A stretch of 63,699 nucleotides of DNA, from contig PAKP01000042.1 in the NCBI GenBank assembly GCA_002706985.1, positions 1 through 63,699 on the forward strand, given 5' to 3'. A model generated the notes under the pieces. It did no database searches and was not told the origin of the DNA. It saw nothing but the letters and a program-made list of their open reading frames with translations. This document shows positions 1-9,385 of this stretch, in pieces (position 1 is the first letter of the stretch; each line of letters begins with the position of its first letter). This stretch comes from Sneathiella sp. (lineage in GTDB: Bacteria > Pseudomonadota > Alphaproteobacteria > Sneathiellales > Sneathiellaceae). The position numbers were made by a program, and so were the translations under genes.

Positions 1-466
1 GGAGAGTAACGACAAGCTCATCTCCCTTGAAGGACCATTGCAGCGGTAACGGTTTTGCAGTGCCGGCCTGCTTCTTAATCAGGGCAGTCACGCCACTGCG
101 ATCCGAGCCGACCATATGATCCACGCCATCGACAACCAGCTGCGGTGTGTAGACATAACGCGAGTTGAACTCACCTCTGTATCCTACCTGCCGTGCGTCA
201 TTGTCGACGCTACCGAAGATGTCTTTCCAGCCGATATAATCCCAATAGGTAACAGAGAAGGAGAGCCCGAGAATATTTTCGTCTTCAATAAGTTCCCCAA
301 GGAGCTTGTCTGCCGGAGGGCAGGAACTGCATCCTTGCGATGTGAAAAGCTCGACAACTGTGGTCGGTTGATGGGCGCTCTCGGCGCTGACGGAACTGAC
401 TGAGATTGTCATTCCAAACAGGGCTACAACGGCCATCGCGACGCAATTTAAGTAAAGCTGTTTCAT
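1..466 (-). CDS. DUF1223 family secreted thioredoxin-like protein (partial)
   Basis: The gene is read from 466 downward and runs off the left edge, so only about 155 N-terminal residues are visible. It starts with a signal peptide (a hydrophobic run after MKQLYLN, with a likely cut after VSA), followed by VVELFTSQGCSSCPPAD, the hallmark of the DUF1223 family. These are thioredoxin-like envelope proteins of unproven function with a CxxC-type motif. The later segment YTPQLVVDGVDHMVGSD also fits the family. No clear Shine-Dalgarno precedes the ATG. It lies downstream of acnA on the same strand but is separated from it by a strong terminator, so it is probably transcribed on its own. Confidence 0.85.
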   Translation of the reverse strand, partial: MKQLYLNCVAMAVVALFGMTISVSSVSAESAHQPTTVVELFTSQGCSSCPPADKLLGELIEDENILGLSFSVTYWDYIGWKDIFGSVDNDARQVGYRGEFNSRYVYTPQLVVDGVDHMVGSDRSGVTALIKKQAGTAKPLPLQWSFKGDELVVTL

Positions 467-529
467 GATGATTATTTAGCGGATTACCGCTTCACACACA
501 AATCACCTGTGAGTGAGAGGTAGGTGAAT

Positions 530-563
530 AAAAAACGGCGGCCAATCAGGACCGCCGTTTTTT
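530..563 (-). terminator. Rho-independent terminator after acnA
   Basis: A near-perfect stem pairs AAAAAACGGCGG (530-541) with CCGCCGTTTTTT (552-563) around a 10-nt loop. A/T runs on both sides mean it can act in either direction. It sits about 20 nt past the acnA stop and upstream of the DUF1223 gene. Confidence 0.85.
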
Positions 564-581
564 GTTCTATGCAATCCGCCT

Positions 582-3275
582 TTAGCTGGCCGAGAGATTC
601 CGAAGAACATACTGGAGGATACCGTCATGACGATAGTATTCAACCTCGTCCAATGTATCGATCCGGCACAGAAGGTCGATTGACTGCGATGAGCCATCCG
701 CCCGCGTGATGTTGCAACGGACGCTCATGCCCGGGGTAACCCCTTCCTCAATGCCCGTCAGGTCGATGACCTCGCTGCCATCCAAGTTTAGCGTTTTCCG
801 CGTTACGCCTTCCGGGAATTGCAGTGGCAGAATGCCCATCCCCACCAGGTTCGACCGGTGGATGCGTTCAAAGCTCTCTGCGACCACGGCCTTGATACCC
901 AGCAACAGGGTGCCCTTTGCCGCCCAGTCACGGCTTGAGCCCGTGCCGTATTCCTTGCCGGCAAACACGACGAGCGGAGTATCCTCTTCGCGATATTTGA
1001 CGGAGGCATCATAAATCCACATCTGCGTTCCGTCGGGCATATGGCGGGTAACGCCGCCTTCTGTCCCTGGTGCTACCTCGTTGCGCAGTCGGATGTTGGC
1101 AAACGTGCCGCGGGTCATGACCTGATCGTTCCCGCGCCGAGAGCCGTAGGAGTTGAAATCCTTCGGGCTGACCTGATGCGATGTCAAATATTCACCGGCC
1201 GGTCCGTCCGCCTTGATCGCGCCCGCAGGGGAAATATGGTCTGTCGTTACAGAGTCCCCGAGGAGGGCAAGAATACGGGCGCCCCTGATATCCTCAAATG
1301 CGCCGGGTTCTTTCTGCATGCCTTCAAAATAGGGGGGATGCTGCACATAGGTTGAGGTAACATCCCAGCTATAGGTCTGGCCTTCCGCCGTCTTAATTGC
1401 CTGCCACGTCGAGTCCCCTGAGAAAACATCGGCATATTGATGCTCGAACATATCGCGGGCAACGGCCTCTTTAACCGTCTTTTGAACCTCTGCATTGCTG
1501 GGCCAGATATCTTTCAGGTAAACGGGATTCCCGTCTTTGTCCGTTCCGAGCGAATCTTTCGTGATGTCAATGTTGAGCGATCCTGCGATAGCATATGCGA
1601 CAACCAGCGGCGGTGAAGCAAGATAGTTTGCTTTCGCCTGCGGGCTTACGCGGCCTTCGAAGTTGCGGTTGCCCGAAAGAACCGAGCAGGCAACCAGTTC
1701 ACCCTCTGTAATCGCATCGGCGATATGCGGATCGACAGGACCGGAGTTGCCAATACATGTCGTACAGCCATATCCCACAAGATTGAAGCCGAGGGCATCC
1801 AGATCATCCTGCAATCCGGCTTTTTCGAGGTAATCGGTTACGACTTTCGATCCGGGCGCGAGGGAGGTTTTTACCCATGGCTTGACGGCAAGCCCTTTTT
1901 TGAGCGCATTTCGGGCAACCAGTCCGGCGGCCAGCATTACGCTCGGGTTTGATGTGTTGGTGCAGGAAGTGATCGCCGCAATAATAACATTCCCATGCCC
2001 GATCTTGTAGTCCGTTCCGGCGACATCAACCATAACGTCAAGGTTGGCATTCTCTCCTGCTAGTTCCGGCAGGCTTCCTTTAAAGGAATTAGCGGCATCA
2101 GAGAGGAGAACACGATCCTGAGGCCGCTTTGGTCCGGCGAGGCTGGGCTCTACCGTTGAAATATCCAATTCCAGTGTCGCTGTGAACTCAGGATCCGGCG
2201 TATTGTTGTCACGCCACATGCCTTGTGCTTTTGCGTAAGCTTCCACCAGCTTGACCCGCTTTGGATCACGTGCCGTGAAATTGAGGTAATTGATGGTTTC
2301 GGCATCGATCGGGAAGAAGCCGCAGGTTGCACCATATTCCGGCGCCATGTTGGAGATAGTTGCGCGATCGGCAAGACCAAGTTCGGCAATACCCGGGCCA
2401 TAGAATTCAACAAATTTGCCGACAACACCTTGGGCACGCAGCATTTGTGTTACCGTCAGCACAAGGTCTGTTGCCGTTGTGCCCTCCTTCAGCTTGCCGG
2501 TCAGCTTGAAACCGACAACTTCCGGGATTAGCATGGATATGGGCTGACCGAGCATAACGGCCTCCGCCTCGATCCCACCAACGCCCCAGCCAAGAACTGC
2601 AAGTCCGTTGACCATGGTTGTGTGGCTGTCCGTTCCGACAAGTGTATCCGGATAGGCGATTTCAGTGCCGTTCTGATCCTTGGTTGTCCAGACGGTTTGT
2701 GCCAGATATTCCAGGTTCACCTGATGGCAGATACCGGTTCCGGGCGGAACAACGCGGAAATTGTTGAACGCTTTCTGGCCCCAGCGGAGGAAGGCGTACC
2801 GTTCGCCGTTACGCTCCATTTCCAGTTCCACATTCTGGCCGAAAGATGCTGCCGTCCCGAACTTGTCCACCATCACCGAATGGTCGATAACGAGGTCACA
2901 TTGAGCAAGCGGATTAATCTTTTCAGGATCGCCCCCGAGAGCGACCATCGCATCACGCATTGCCGCAAGATCGACGACCGCGGGAACGCCGGTGAAATCC
3001 TGCATCAGAACGCGCGCCGGACGATACGCAATTTCTCGGTCCGCCTTGCGGTTTTTCAGCCACCCGGCAATAGCACTGACGTCCTCTGACGTTACGGTGC
3101 GACCATCTTCGTGACGCAGCAGATTCTCTAGCAGGACTTTCAGGGAGAAAGGAAGGCGGGATACATCACCCAGACCGGCTTTTTCGGCCTCCGGGATGCT
3201 GTAGTAATCATATTTCTCTCCATCAATGTCGAGAGAACGGCGAATATTCAGGCTGTCGTGACCAGTTGTTGTCAA
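582..3275 (-). CDS. acnA: aconitate hydratase A
   Basis: Aconitase interconverts citrate and isocitrate in the TCA cycle, using a [4Fe-4S] cluster in the cytoplasm. The 897-residue length is that of AcnA/IRP-type enzymes. Cluster cysteines are visible in [10 protein letters not shown] and [12 protein letters not shown], and the C-terminal swivel domain carries [10 protein letters not shown]. The start is a TTG (3275-3273) preceded at a good distance by AAGGAG, which settles the start despite the rare codon. The gene is divergent from ccmA, an arrangement common in alphaproteobacteria, and ends at a strong hairpin terminator. Confidence 0.97.
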   Translation of the reverse strand: MTTTGHDSLNIRRSLDIDGEKYDYYSIPEAEKAGLGDVSRLPFSLKVLLENLLRHEDGRTVTSEDVSAIAGWLKNRKADREIAYRPARVLMQDFTGVPAVVDLAAMRDAMVALGGDPEKINPLAQCDLVIDHSVMVDKFGTAASFGQNVELEMERNGERYAFLRWGQKAFNNFRVVPPGTGICHQVNLEYLAQTVWTTKDQNGTEIAYPDTLVGTDSHTTMVNGLAVLGWGVGGIEAEAVMLGQPISMLIPEVVGFKLTGKLKEGTTATDLVLTVTQMLRAQGVVGKFVEFYGPGIAELGLADRATISNMAPEYGATCGFFPIDAETINYLNFTARDPKRVKLVEAYAKAQGMWRDNNTPDPEFTATLELDISTVEPSLAGPKRPQDRVLLSDAANSFKGSLPELAGENANLDVMVDVAGTDYKIGHGNVIIAAITSCTNTSNPSVMLAAGLVARNALKKGLAVKPWVKTSLAPGSKVVTDYLEKAGLQDDLDALGFNLVGYGCTTCIGNSGPVDPHIADAITEGELVACSVLSGNRNFEGRVSPQAKANYLASPPLVVAYAIAGSLNIDITKDSLGTDKDGNPVYLKDIWPSNAEVQKTVKEAVARDMFEHQYADVFSGDSTWQAIKTAEGQTYSWDVTSTYVQHPPYFEGMQKEPGAFEDIRGARILALLGDSVTTDHISPAGAIKADGPAGEYLTSHQVSPKDFNSYGSRRGNDQVMTRGTFANIRLRNEVAPGTEGGVTRHMPDGTQMWIYDASVKYREEDTPLVVFAGKEYGTGSSRDWAAKGTLLLGIKAVVAESFERIHRSNLVGMGILPLQFPEGVTRKTLNLDGSEVIDLTGIEEGVTPGMSVRCNITRADGSSQSIDLLCRIDTLDEVEYYRHDGILQYVLRNLSAS

Positions 3276-3557
3276 CGTTTCGCTCCTTAAAAGGTAAGGG
3301 GAACGGGAAATGCCAGCATAGCGGCACGGGTTCTTTGGTTCAATAATGTGCGTATGTGCCCTAAATTAGAAAAATTCTCAAGTGCTATCATGCCATCGGG
3401 TGTTTCCTCCCTTAAATTATCGAAAAATGGGCTCCCGATTATTGCGAATCTCCAGGGAGCCTATGCGTCAAACATTTGCGAAACGCGGAATCTTGCTGTA
3501 GTCAGAGGGGATAAATGATGCCTGAACAATACGCCTTCGGAGCAATGTGCCGCTGCC
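3276..3557. other. acnA/ccmA divergent intergenic region
   Basis: This 282-nt stretch must hold the divergent promoters for acnA and the ccm operon. I see no convincing long ORF, RNA or strong palindrome in it. A short tract around 3400-3450 is richer in A/T, but no promoter match was good enough to name. Confidence 0.5.
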
Positions 3558-4166
3558 ATGAGTTTTTCCGTCCATAACCTTGCCTGTCAGCGGGCTGACC
3601 AGATCATCTTTGATAATGTGTCCTTTTCTCTCGCTCCCGGAGAAGCGATATGGGTGCGCGGGCGTAATGGCGCCGGCAAATCATCGCTGCTCAGAATCTG
3701 CGCGCGTCTGCTGAAACCCCTGGAAGGCTCAATCTCATGGCAGGGAGAGAATATACTGGATGATCCGGAGAACTATGTCGGGGCCTATCAATATCTCGGG
3801 CATCAGGACGCCCTTAAAAGTGCGATGACGGTGGAGGAGAATATAAAGTTCTGGGCGGACTTTCATGGAGAGGCGGATGTCTCTTCGGCGCTCGCTGAAT
3901 TTGACCTGATACCGCTTCGGAATGTTTCGGCCGACATTCTCTCTCAGGGGCAGAAGAAACGTGTCAATCTTGCGCGATTGGCGGCCTCTCCGGCTTCCCT
4001 GTGGATTCTGGACGAGCCACTCAGTGCCCTTGACCGGCACTACATCAGTCAGTTCAGGACGCGCCTATCACGGCATCTGGCCACGGGCGGCATGGCAATT
4101 TATGCAACTCATCAGGATTTGGAGCTGAATGACAGCAGATCCCTTGAATTGGATGCGGATACATGA
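3558..4166 (+). CDS. ccmA: heme exporter ATP-binding protein CcmA
   Basis: This is the ATPase of the CcmAB(CD) ABC complex, which drives release of holo-CcmE from CcmC-D in the inner membrane during cytochrome c maturation. At 202 residues it has the compact size of CcmA. The Walker A GRNGAGKSS is near residues 35-43, the ABC signature is LSQGQKKR, and Walker B is LWILDEPLSALD. Its stop overlaps the ccmB start by 4 nt, implying translational coupling. It is the first gene of a complete ccm operon. Confidence 0.96.
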   Translation: MSFSVHNLACQRADQIIFDNVSFSLAPGEAIWVRGRNGAGKSSLLRICARLLKPLEGSISWQGENILDDPENYVGAYQYLGHQDALKSAMTVEENIKFWADFHGEADVSSALAEFDLIPLRNVSADILSQGQKKRVNLARLAASPASLWILDEPLSALDRHYISQFRTRLSRHLATGGMAIYATHQDLELNDSRSLELDADT

Positions 4167-4831
4167 TGGCGCGGTTTTTCCAGCTGATCCGCCGGGATGT
4201 TATGCTGGCTTTCCGGCAGGGAAGCGCCGTCACACTCAGTCTTTCCTTCTTTGTCATCGTGATTGTCCTGTTTCCACTTGGGGTCGGACCTGAACTATCG
4301 GTGCTGGCCCGGATCGGACCGGGCGTACTGTGGGTTGCGGCGCTGCTTGCCTGTCTGCTCACACTGGATCGGATGTTTCAGGCGGATTTCGAGGATGGCG
4401 CGCTGGACCTCCTCATGATCGGGCCGTTGCCAGTCGAGATTCTGGTGCTGGCCAAAGTCATTGCCCATTGGCTCACATCCATCCTGCCGCTTATTGTCGT
4501 CGCACCCGTTCTGGCACTTTCCCTTAACCTGCCGGGAGATGGCATTTTCGCCCTTACGCTCGCCCTGTTGATTGGGACACCGACGTTAAGCCTGATCGGC
4601 GCGGTCGGGGCGGCGCTGACCGTGGGAATGCGGCGGGGTGGTGTTTTGTTGTCACTTCTGGTGCTTCCCCTATATATACCGGTATTGATTTTCGGTGTGG
4701 CGGCGGTCGATGCAGCGATTGCGCAGCTTTCCGTGGCGCCGCATTTGTTGTTACTGGGCGGGATTTCGCTGGGTTCGTTGGTCCTTGGGCCGCTTGCTGC
4801 GGCGGCGGGATTACGTTTGTCTCTTTCGTGA
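4163..4831 (+). CDS. ccmB: heme exporter membrane protein CcmB
   Basis: CcmB is the six-helix membrane partner of CcmA in the ABC complex that frees heme-loaded CcmE. The 222-residue protein is strongly hydrophobic with about six TM segments. It begins MMARFFQLIRRDVMLAFRQG, typical of the family, and contains the conserved FEDGALDLL stretch after the second helix. It overlaps ccmA by 4 nt and is followed by ccmC after 30 nt. Confidence 0.95.
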   Translation: MMARFFQLIRRDVMLAFRQGSAVTLSLSFFVIVIVLFPLGVGPELSVLARIGPGVLWVAALLACLLTLDRMFQADFEDGALDLLMIGPLPVEILVLAKVIAHWLTSILPLIVVAPVLALSLNLPGDGIFALTLALLIGTPTLSLIGAVGAALTVGMRRGGVLLSLLVLPLYIPVLIFGVAAVDAAIAQLSVAPHLLLLGGISLGSLVLGPLAAAAGLRLSLS

Positions 4832-4861
4832 TGAAACAATTTGAATGAACAGTAGTGAAGT

Positions 4862-5596
4862 ATGGCGATCGATTTACATAAATATGCGAACCCGAAACGG
4901 TTTCTCTCGATTATCTCGGTGATCTATCCCTGGAGTGTCTGGCTGACGATTATTCTGCTCGGGGTAGGGTTGTATATGGGGTTGTTCGTCGCCCCGCCGG
5001 ATTATCAGCAGGGCGATACCGTGCGGATCATGTTCGTTCACGTGCCCGCCGCCTGGATGGCCCTGATGATATATACCATCATGGCCGTTTCCTCGGCAGT
5101 CGGGCTTATCTGGAAGCATCCGGTGGCCGACCTGACCGCCAAGGCCGCGGCGCCGATCGGCGCCGCGTTCACCTTTCTCGCTCTGGTAACCGGGGCTCTC
5201 TGGGGGCAGCCGATGTGGGGGACCTTCTGGGTCTGGGACGCACGACTGACAAGCATGCTGATCCTGCTTTTCCTGTATCTTGGCTATATGGCGATATGGG
5301 AGAGTTTTGAGGATACGGCCAAGGCCGCGAAAGCGGCGGCGATCCTGGCGCTTGTCGGAGTCATCAACATACCGATCATCCGGTTTTCTGTGGACTGGTG
5401 GAATACCCTTCACCAGCCGGCCAGCGTTGCAACTATGTCAGGTCCCAAGATACATAGCTCAATTTTGATTCCGCTTCTCATTATGGGGCTGGCATATACG
5501 GCTTTCTTTGTCATGGTTCTGATAATCCGTGTAAAAGCTGAAATTTTGCAAAGACGTCTTCGCGTCATGCAAATTGCCGATTTACGGCAGAGGTGA
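4862..5596 (+). CDS. ccmC: heme handling protein CcmC
   Basis: CcmC binds heme at the periplasmic face of the inner membrane and loads it onto CcmE. The tryptophan-rich WWD-type motif is clear in WGTFWVWDARLTS, and conserved histidines lie in the flanking periplasmic loops (FVHVPAAWM; NTLHQPAS). The 244-residue length and six TM helices match the family. After its stop there is a 107-nt gap before ccmD, unusual for an operon otherwise built from overlaps. Confidence 0.96.
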   Translation: MAIDLHKYANPKRFLSIISVIYPWSVWLTIILLGVGLYMGLFVAPPDYQQGDTVRIMFVHVPAAWMALMIYTIMAVSSAVGLIWKHPVADLTAKAAAPIGAAFTFLALVTGALWGQPMWGTFWVWDARLTSMLILLFLYLGYMAIWESFEDTAKAAKAAAILALVGVINIPIIRFSVDWWNTLHQPASVATMSGPKIHSSILIPLLIMGLAYTAFFVMVLIIRVKAEILQRRLRVMQIADLRQR

Positions 5597-5703
5597 CATG
5601 TCCAAACGGTGATCGCGGCATTGTGACGCAGAACAGGGGTTCTGGTATGTATTTTAAGGGCAGAGCAAGTATATTCGCCGGAAACAGCGGGATTTGAGGA
5701 AAA

Positions 5704-5913
5704 TTGGCAGAGCAAGTCACGACATTTTTTGATATGGGCGGATATGGGGCGTTTATATGGTCCTGTTTCGTGCTGTCTGCGATTGTGCTGTTGGCGCTTT
5801 ATCTTCTGAGTTCCCGCAAACTCAAAACGGTGGAGCGGGAACTGGCTCTGGCGGAAAGCCAACGATCGGAAAAGAGCGGTCGGGCCTCTGACGTTCGGGG
5901 AAGCAACTCATGA
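5704..5913 (+). CDS. ccmD: heme exporter protein CcmD (small)
   Basis: This 69-residue single-TM protein has an N-terminal GGYGAFIWSCF segment and a charged cytoplasmic tail, the CcmD pattern. CcmD stabilises the CcmC-CcmE complex and is needed for release of holo-CcmE. The start is a TTG at 5704 preceded by GAGGAAAA. An ATG start is not available at a sensible position. The stop overlaps the ccmE ATG by 4 nt. Identification rests on size, position and the FxxGGYxxFIW-like motif. Confidence 0.88.
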   Translation: MAEQVTTFFDMGGYGAFIWSCFVLSAIVLLALYLLSSRKLKTVERELALAESQRSEKSGRASDVRGSNS

Positions 5914-6350
5914 CCCGCAAAAAACGCCGGCTATATTTTGTCCTTGCGGGAATGATAGTGCTCAGCATTGCGGCCGCGCTGGTGCTCATGTCGTTCCAGG
6001 ATAGTCTTGTCTTCTTCCGCAGTCCGTCCGACCTTGTTGAAAAGCCGATATCGCCCGGCCGGAATTTTCGCTTAGGGGGGCTTGTTGAAGAGGGCAGCAT
6101 TGACAGCCAGGGAGTAACGCACCGGTTTCGGGTCACGGATCTCAATGAAACCGTTCCGGTCACGTTTGACGGATTGCTCCCCGATCTGTTCCGTGAAGGG
6201 CAGGGCGTTGTTGCCGAGGGTTCCCTGACGGAAGAAGGATTGTTCGTCGCGACAAATGTGCTGGCCAAACATGATGAGAACTATATGCCGCCCGAAGTCG
6301 CGGAGGCATTAAAGAAGTCAGGACAATGGAAACCCGAGGGAAGTGATTGA
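5910..6350 (+). CDS. ccmE: periplasmic heme chaperone CcmE
   Basis: CcmE carries heme covalently on a histidine and hands it to the CcmF/H ligase. The 146-residue protein has an N-terminal membrane anchor (residues about 9-28), an OB-fold beta-barrel, and the heme-binding LAKHDENY motif with H121 and Y125. The stop TGA shares its last base with the preferred ccmF ATG. Confidence 0.97.
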   Translation: MTRKKRRLYFVLAGMIVLSIAAALVLMSFQDSLVFFRSPSDLVEKPISPGRNFRLGGLVEEGSIDSQGVTHRFRVTDLNETVPVTFDGLLPDLFREGQGVVAEGSLTEEGLFVATNVLAKHDENYMPPEVAEALKKSGQWKPEGSD

Positions 6351-8347
6351 TGGTCGCGGAGATTGGGCAATTTGTTCTTATTCTGGCGCTGGTGACCGCC
6401 TGCTTTCAGGGTGCCTTGCCACTGATTGGCGCGGCGCGAGAAAACCGTCCCCTGATGCGTTTTGGTGACAATGCGGCATTTGTGCAGTTTGCGGCTATTT
6501 CCGGCGCCTTCGCCTGCCTGACCATAGGCTATGTCACCAGTGATTTTTCCATCCTGAACGTTGTGAACAACTCGCACTCCCTCAAGCCGATGCTCTATAA
6601 AATAAGTGGCGTGTGGGGGAATCATGAAGGCTCCCTTCTCCTCTGGAGTTGGATACTGGCGCTTTTCGGGATGGCTGTTGCTTTTTTCGGGCGCAATTTG
6701 CCGGACAGCTTGAAGGCAAGGGTTCTGGCCATACAGGGATTGATTGGCGTGGGGTTCTTGATGTTCATTCTGTTCACGTCCAACCCGTTTGAAAGGATCA
6801 GTCCGGCGCCGCTGGACGGTAACGGTCTCAATCCACTTTTGCAGGATCCTGGCCTCGCCTTTCATCCGCCCTTTCTGTATCTCGGATATGTTGGGCTTTC
6901 CATCACCTTTTCTTTCGCAATCGCGGCGTTAATCGAGGGGCGGGTCGATCCGGCCTGGGCACGCTGGGTTCGGCCATGGACACTGGCGGCATGGGGCTTC
7001 CTGACAATCGGGATCGCGCTTGGATCCTGGTGGGCCTATTATGAGCTCGGCTGGGGCGGCTGGTGGTTCTGGGATCCGGTTGAGAACGCGTCCTTCATGC
7101 CCTGGCTGGCGGCAACGGCGCTGCTGCATTCGGCGATCGTTGTGGAAAAGCGGGATGCCCTTAAAAACTGGACTATTCTGCTGGCGATTATCGCCTTTAG
7201 CCTGAGCCTTCTGGGAACTTTCCTTGTGCGTTCTGGCGTCCTGAATTCGGTGCATGCCTTTGCATCTGATCCGGCGCGGGGTGTATTTATCCTGATATTC
7301 TTGATATTTGTCATCGGGGGGTCGTTATTGTTGTATGGCATTCGCGCACCGAAGATGAAAGGGGGCGGGTTGTTCGCTCCTATCAGCCGCGAAGGATCGC
7401 TGGTTCTGAATAATCTGTTGCTTTCCACCATTACGGCAACGGTTCTCCTCGGGACCCTTTATCCGATTTTTCTGGATGCCTTCACAGGCGCAAAAGTCTC
7501 TGTCGGGCCTCCTTATTTCAACGCTACATTTCTGCCGCTTGCACTTCCTTTAGTCGTGGCGATGGCGTTCGGGCCGTTTCTGGCCTGGAAGCGGGGTGAT
7601 CTTGCCGGTATTGTCTCGCGCCTTAAATTTGCTCTGTTCGCAGCACTTGCATTTTCCGGATTTCTCTGGTGGTGGCAGACAGGGACGCCGGTAATGGCCC
7701 TGCTCGGTATGGGTCTGTTTGCCTGGCTGCTGGTCGGGTCCGTCCTTGAGTGGGCTGAGCGGATAAAGCTGTTTCGTGGTCCGCTCGCGAATAGCTGGAA
7801 ACGCATGATACAGCTTCCGCGAAGCGCTCACGGCATGACTGTTGCCCATATTGGTGTTGCCTTGGTCATTTTGGGTATCACGGCATCTGAGGCATGGCAA
7901 AGCGAGCATCTTGGTGTCATGCGGCCCGGCGAGACAGTAACTGTCGGCGGATATGATTTCCGTTTTGACGGCGCCGAGGCGATAACGGGACCGAATTATG
8001 ACGCCATTCAGGGCACCTTTCTCGCCTACAAGGGCGATAACAAGGGTGTATATCTTTATCCCGAACAGCGGCGTTATACCGACCCGCCTATGGAAACAAC
8101 GGAAGCCGCAATCCGGCCAATGCTGAGCGCTGACCTTTACACGGTTATTGGCGAAGCGGACGGAGACGGCGGTTATGCCGTTCGGATTTACCACAAACCG
8201 TTCATTTCCTGGATATGGATCGGTGCATTCGTGATGTTTGCAGGCGGGGCGCTCAGCTTGAGTGACAGACGGTTGCGACTTGGTGCGCCAGGGCGGGCGA
8301 AGCGCGCATCTGCGGTATCTTCCGCGCCGTCGGAAGCGAAAGGGTAG
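6350..8347 (+). CDS. ccmF: cytochrome c heme lyase subunit CcmF
   Basis: CcmF is the large multi-TM subunit of the heme ligase that attaches heme to apocytochrome CxxCH motifs. The roughly 665-residue protein contains the tryptophan-rich GWGGWWFWDPVENASFMPW motif, the earlier GVWGNHEGSLLLW segment, and many TM helices. I take the ATG at 6350, which overlaps the ccmE stop by one base; a TTG one codon earlier (6347) is also possible. The next gene starts 4 nt after its stop. Confidence 0.97.
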   Translation: MVAEIGQFVLILALVTACFQGALPLIGAARENRPLMRFGDNAAFVQFAAISGAFACLTIGYVTSDFSILNVVNNSHSLKPMLYKISGVWGNHEGSLLLWSWILALFGMAVAFFGRNLPDSLKARVLAIQGLIGVGFLMFILFTSNPFERISPAPLDGNGLNPLLQDPGLAFHPPFLYLGYVGLSITFSFAIAALIEGRVDPAWARWVRPWTLAAWGFLTIGIALGSWWAYYELGWGGWWFWDPVENASFMPWLAATALLHSAIVVEKRDALKNWTILLAIIAFSLSLLGTFLVRSGVLNSVHAFASDPARGVFILIFLIFVIGGSLLLYGIRAPKMKGGGLFAPISREGSLVLNNLLLSTITATVLLGTLYPIFLDAFTGAKVSVGPPYFNATFLPLALPLVVAMAFGPFLAWKRGDLAGIVSRLKFALFAALAFSGFLWWWQTGTPVMALLGMGLFAWLLVGSVLEWAERIKLFRGPLANSWKRMIQLPRSAHGMTVAHIGVALVILGITASEAWQSEHLGVMRPGETVTVGGYDFRFDGAEAITGPNYDAIQGTFLAYKGDNKGVYLYPEQRRYTDPPMETTEAAIRPMLSADLYTVIGEADGDGGYAVRIYHKPFISWIWIGAFVMFAGGALSLSDRRLRLGAPGRAKRASAVSSAPSEAKG

Positions 8348-8351
8348 GGCG

Positions 8352-8885
8352 ATGAAATTGAAGTTTCTGGTGCCGGTTCTGACATTCGCGGCGATTGCCG
8401 TCGTTCTCTGGTATGCCCTGTTCAATCTGAACCCGACAGAAATCCCGTCCGAGCTGGTCAGTAAGCCGGCACCGGAATTCGCGTTGGAGCCTGTTCCCGG
8501 ATACGGGCCAGGTCTTGCGCAGGCGGATCTGGCGACGGGCAAGGTGACATTGCTGAATGTCTTCGCCTCCTGGTGTGCCGCCTGCATGGCCGAGCATCCC
8601 TTCTTCATGGAATTGAAAAAACAGAATGTCGTTGAGATTTACGGACTCAACTATAAAGACAAACCGGATGCCGCCGCCCAGTGGCTGGATCGTCATGGCA
8701 ATCCTTATGCACGGACAGGGATGGATTTGAAAGGGCGTATCGGCATTGATTTTGGCGTTTACGGGGTGCCGGAAACCTTTGTCATCAGTGCGGACGGCAA
8801 AATACTTGATAAGATTATCGGCCCGGTCAGCAAGGACATGTTCGATATGCGTATCCGGCCGTTGCTGAATGAGGCGGGATCGTGA
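8352..8885 (+). CDS. ccmG: thiol:disulfide interchange protein CcmG/DsbE
   Basis: This membrane-anchored periplasmic thioredoxin reduces apocytochrome c cysteines before heme attachment. From the ATG at 8352 the product is 177 residues: an N-terminal anchor (about residues 4-24), then a thioredoxin fold with redox motif WCAAC (C75/C78) and the cis-Pro region YGVPETFVI. An in-frame upstream extension to 8262 would overlap ccmF deeply and lacks family similarity, so it is rejected. The stop overlaps ccmH by 4 nt. Confidence 0.95.
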   Translation: MKLKFLVPVLTFAAIAVVLWYALFNLNPTEIPSELVSKPAPEFALEPVPGYGPGLAQADLATGKVTLLNVFASWCAACMAEHPFFMELKKQNVVEIYGLNYKDKPDAAAQWLDRHGNPYARTGMDLKGRIGIDFGVYGVPETFVISADGKILDKIIGPVSKDMFDMRIRPLLNEAGS

Positions 8886-9385
8886 CGATTGGAGCTCGTT
8901 CGTTTATTCTGGCGCTATTGTTCGTACCGATGATCCTGCTGTCGGCATCCGCTGTCTTCCTTGAGGAGCGGCTGGATGATCCTGAACAGGAGGCGCGGGC
9001 AAGGGAAATTTCCGAAGGTATCCGATGCCTTGTCTGCCAGAATCAATCCATCCTCGACAGTAATGCCGACCTTGCAAAAGACCTGAGGCAGATCGTCCGG
9101 GAACGTGTTGCATTGGGCGAGAGCGATGACAAGGTGCGCGAATTTCTGGTGACCCGTTATGGGGACTGGGTTTTGCTGGACCCGCCGTTCAAGCTCCGCA
9201 CGGTTTTCCTCTGGCTGGGACCGGTACTGATTTTCATCATCGGCGCGATTGCGGCCATTGTGTTCCTTCGTGGCCGCAACAGGCAGCCCGATGCGGAGGA
9301 GCCGGGCGAACTTACGCCTGCGGAAGAGGCAAGATTGAAAAACCTGCTCGATTCTGAATCGGACATAACCGGGCATAAGTCATGA
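8882..9385 (+). CDS. ccmH: cytochrome c maturation protein CcmH (CycL-type)
   Basis: CcmH is a periplasmic thioredoxin-like reductant anchored in the membrane; it works with CcmG and CcmF. The 167-residue protein has a signal/anchor at the N-terminus, the conserved RCLVCQNQSI motif (C49, C52), a three-helix domain with RYGDWVLLDPPF, and a C-terminal TM helix. The start is GTG at 8882, overlapping the ccmG stop; the stop overlaps ccmI by 4 nt. Confidence 0.95.
   Translation: MTIGARSFILALLFVPMILLSASAVFLEERLDDPEQEARAREISEGIRCLVCQNQSILDSNADLAKDLRQIVRERVALGESDDKVREFLVTRYGDWVLLDPPFKLRTVFLWLGPVLIFIIGAIAAIVFLRGRNRQPDAEEPGELTPAEEARLKNLLDSESDITGHKS

Noticed and set aside
7550..8608. 352-residue open frame antisense to ccmF/ccmG
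   Set aside because: Overlaps two certain genes on the other strand and has no recognisable domain.
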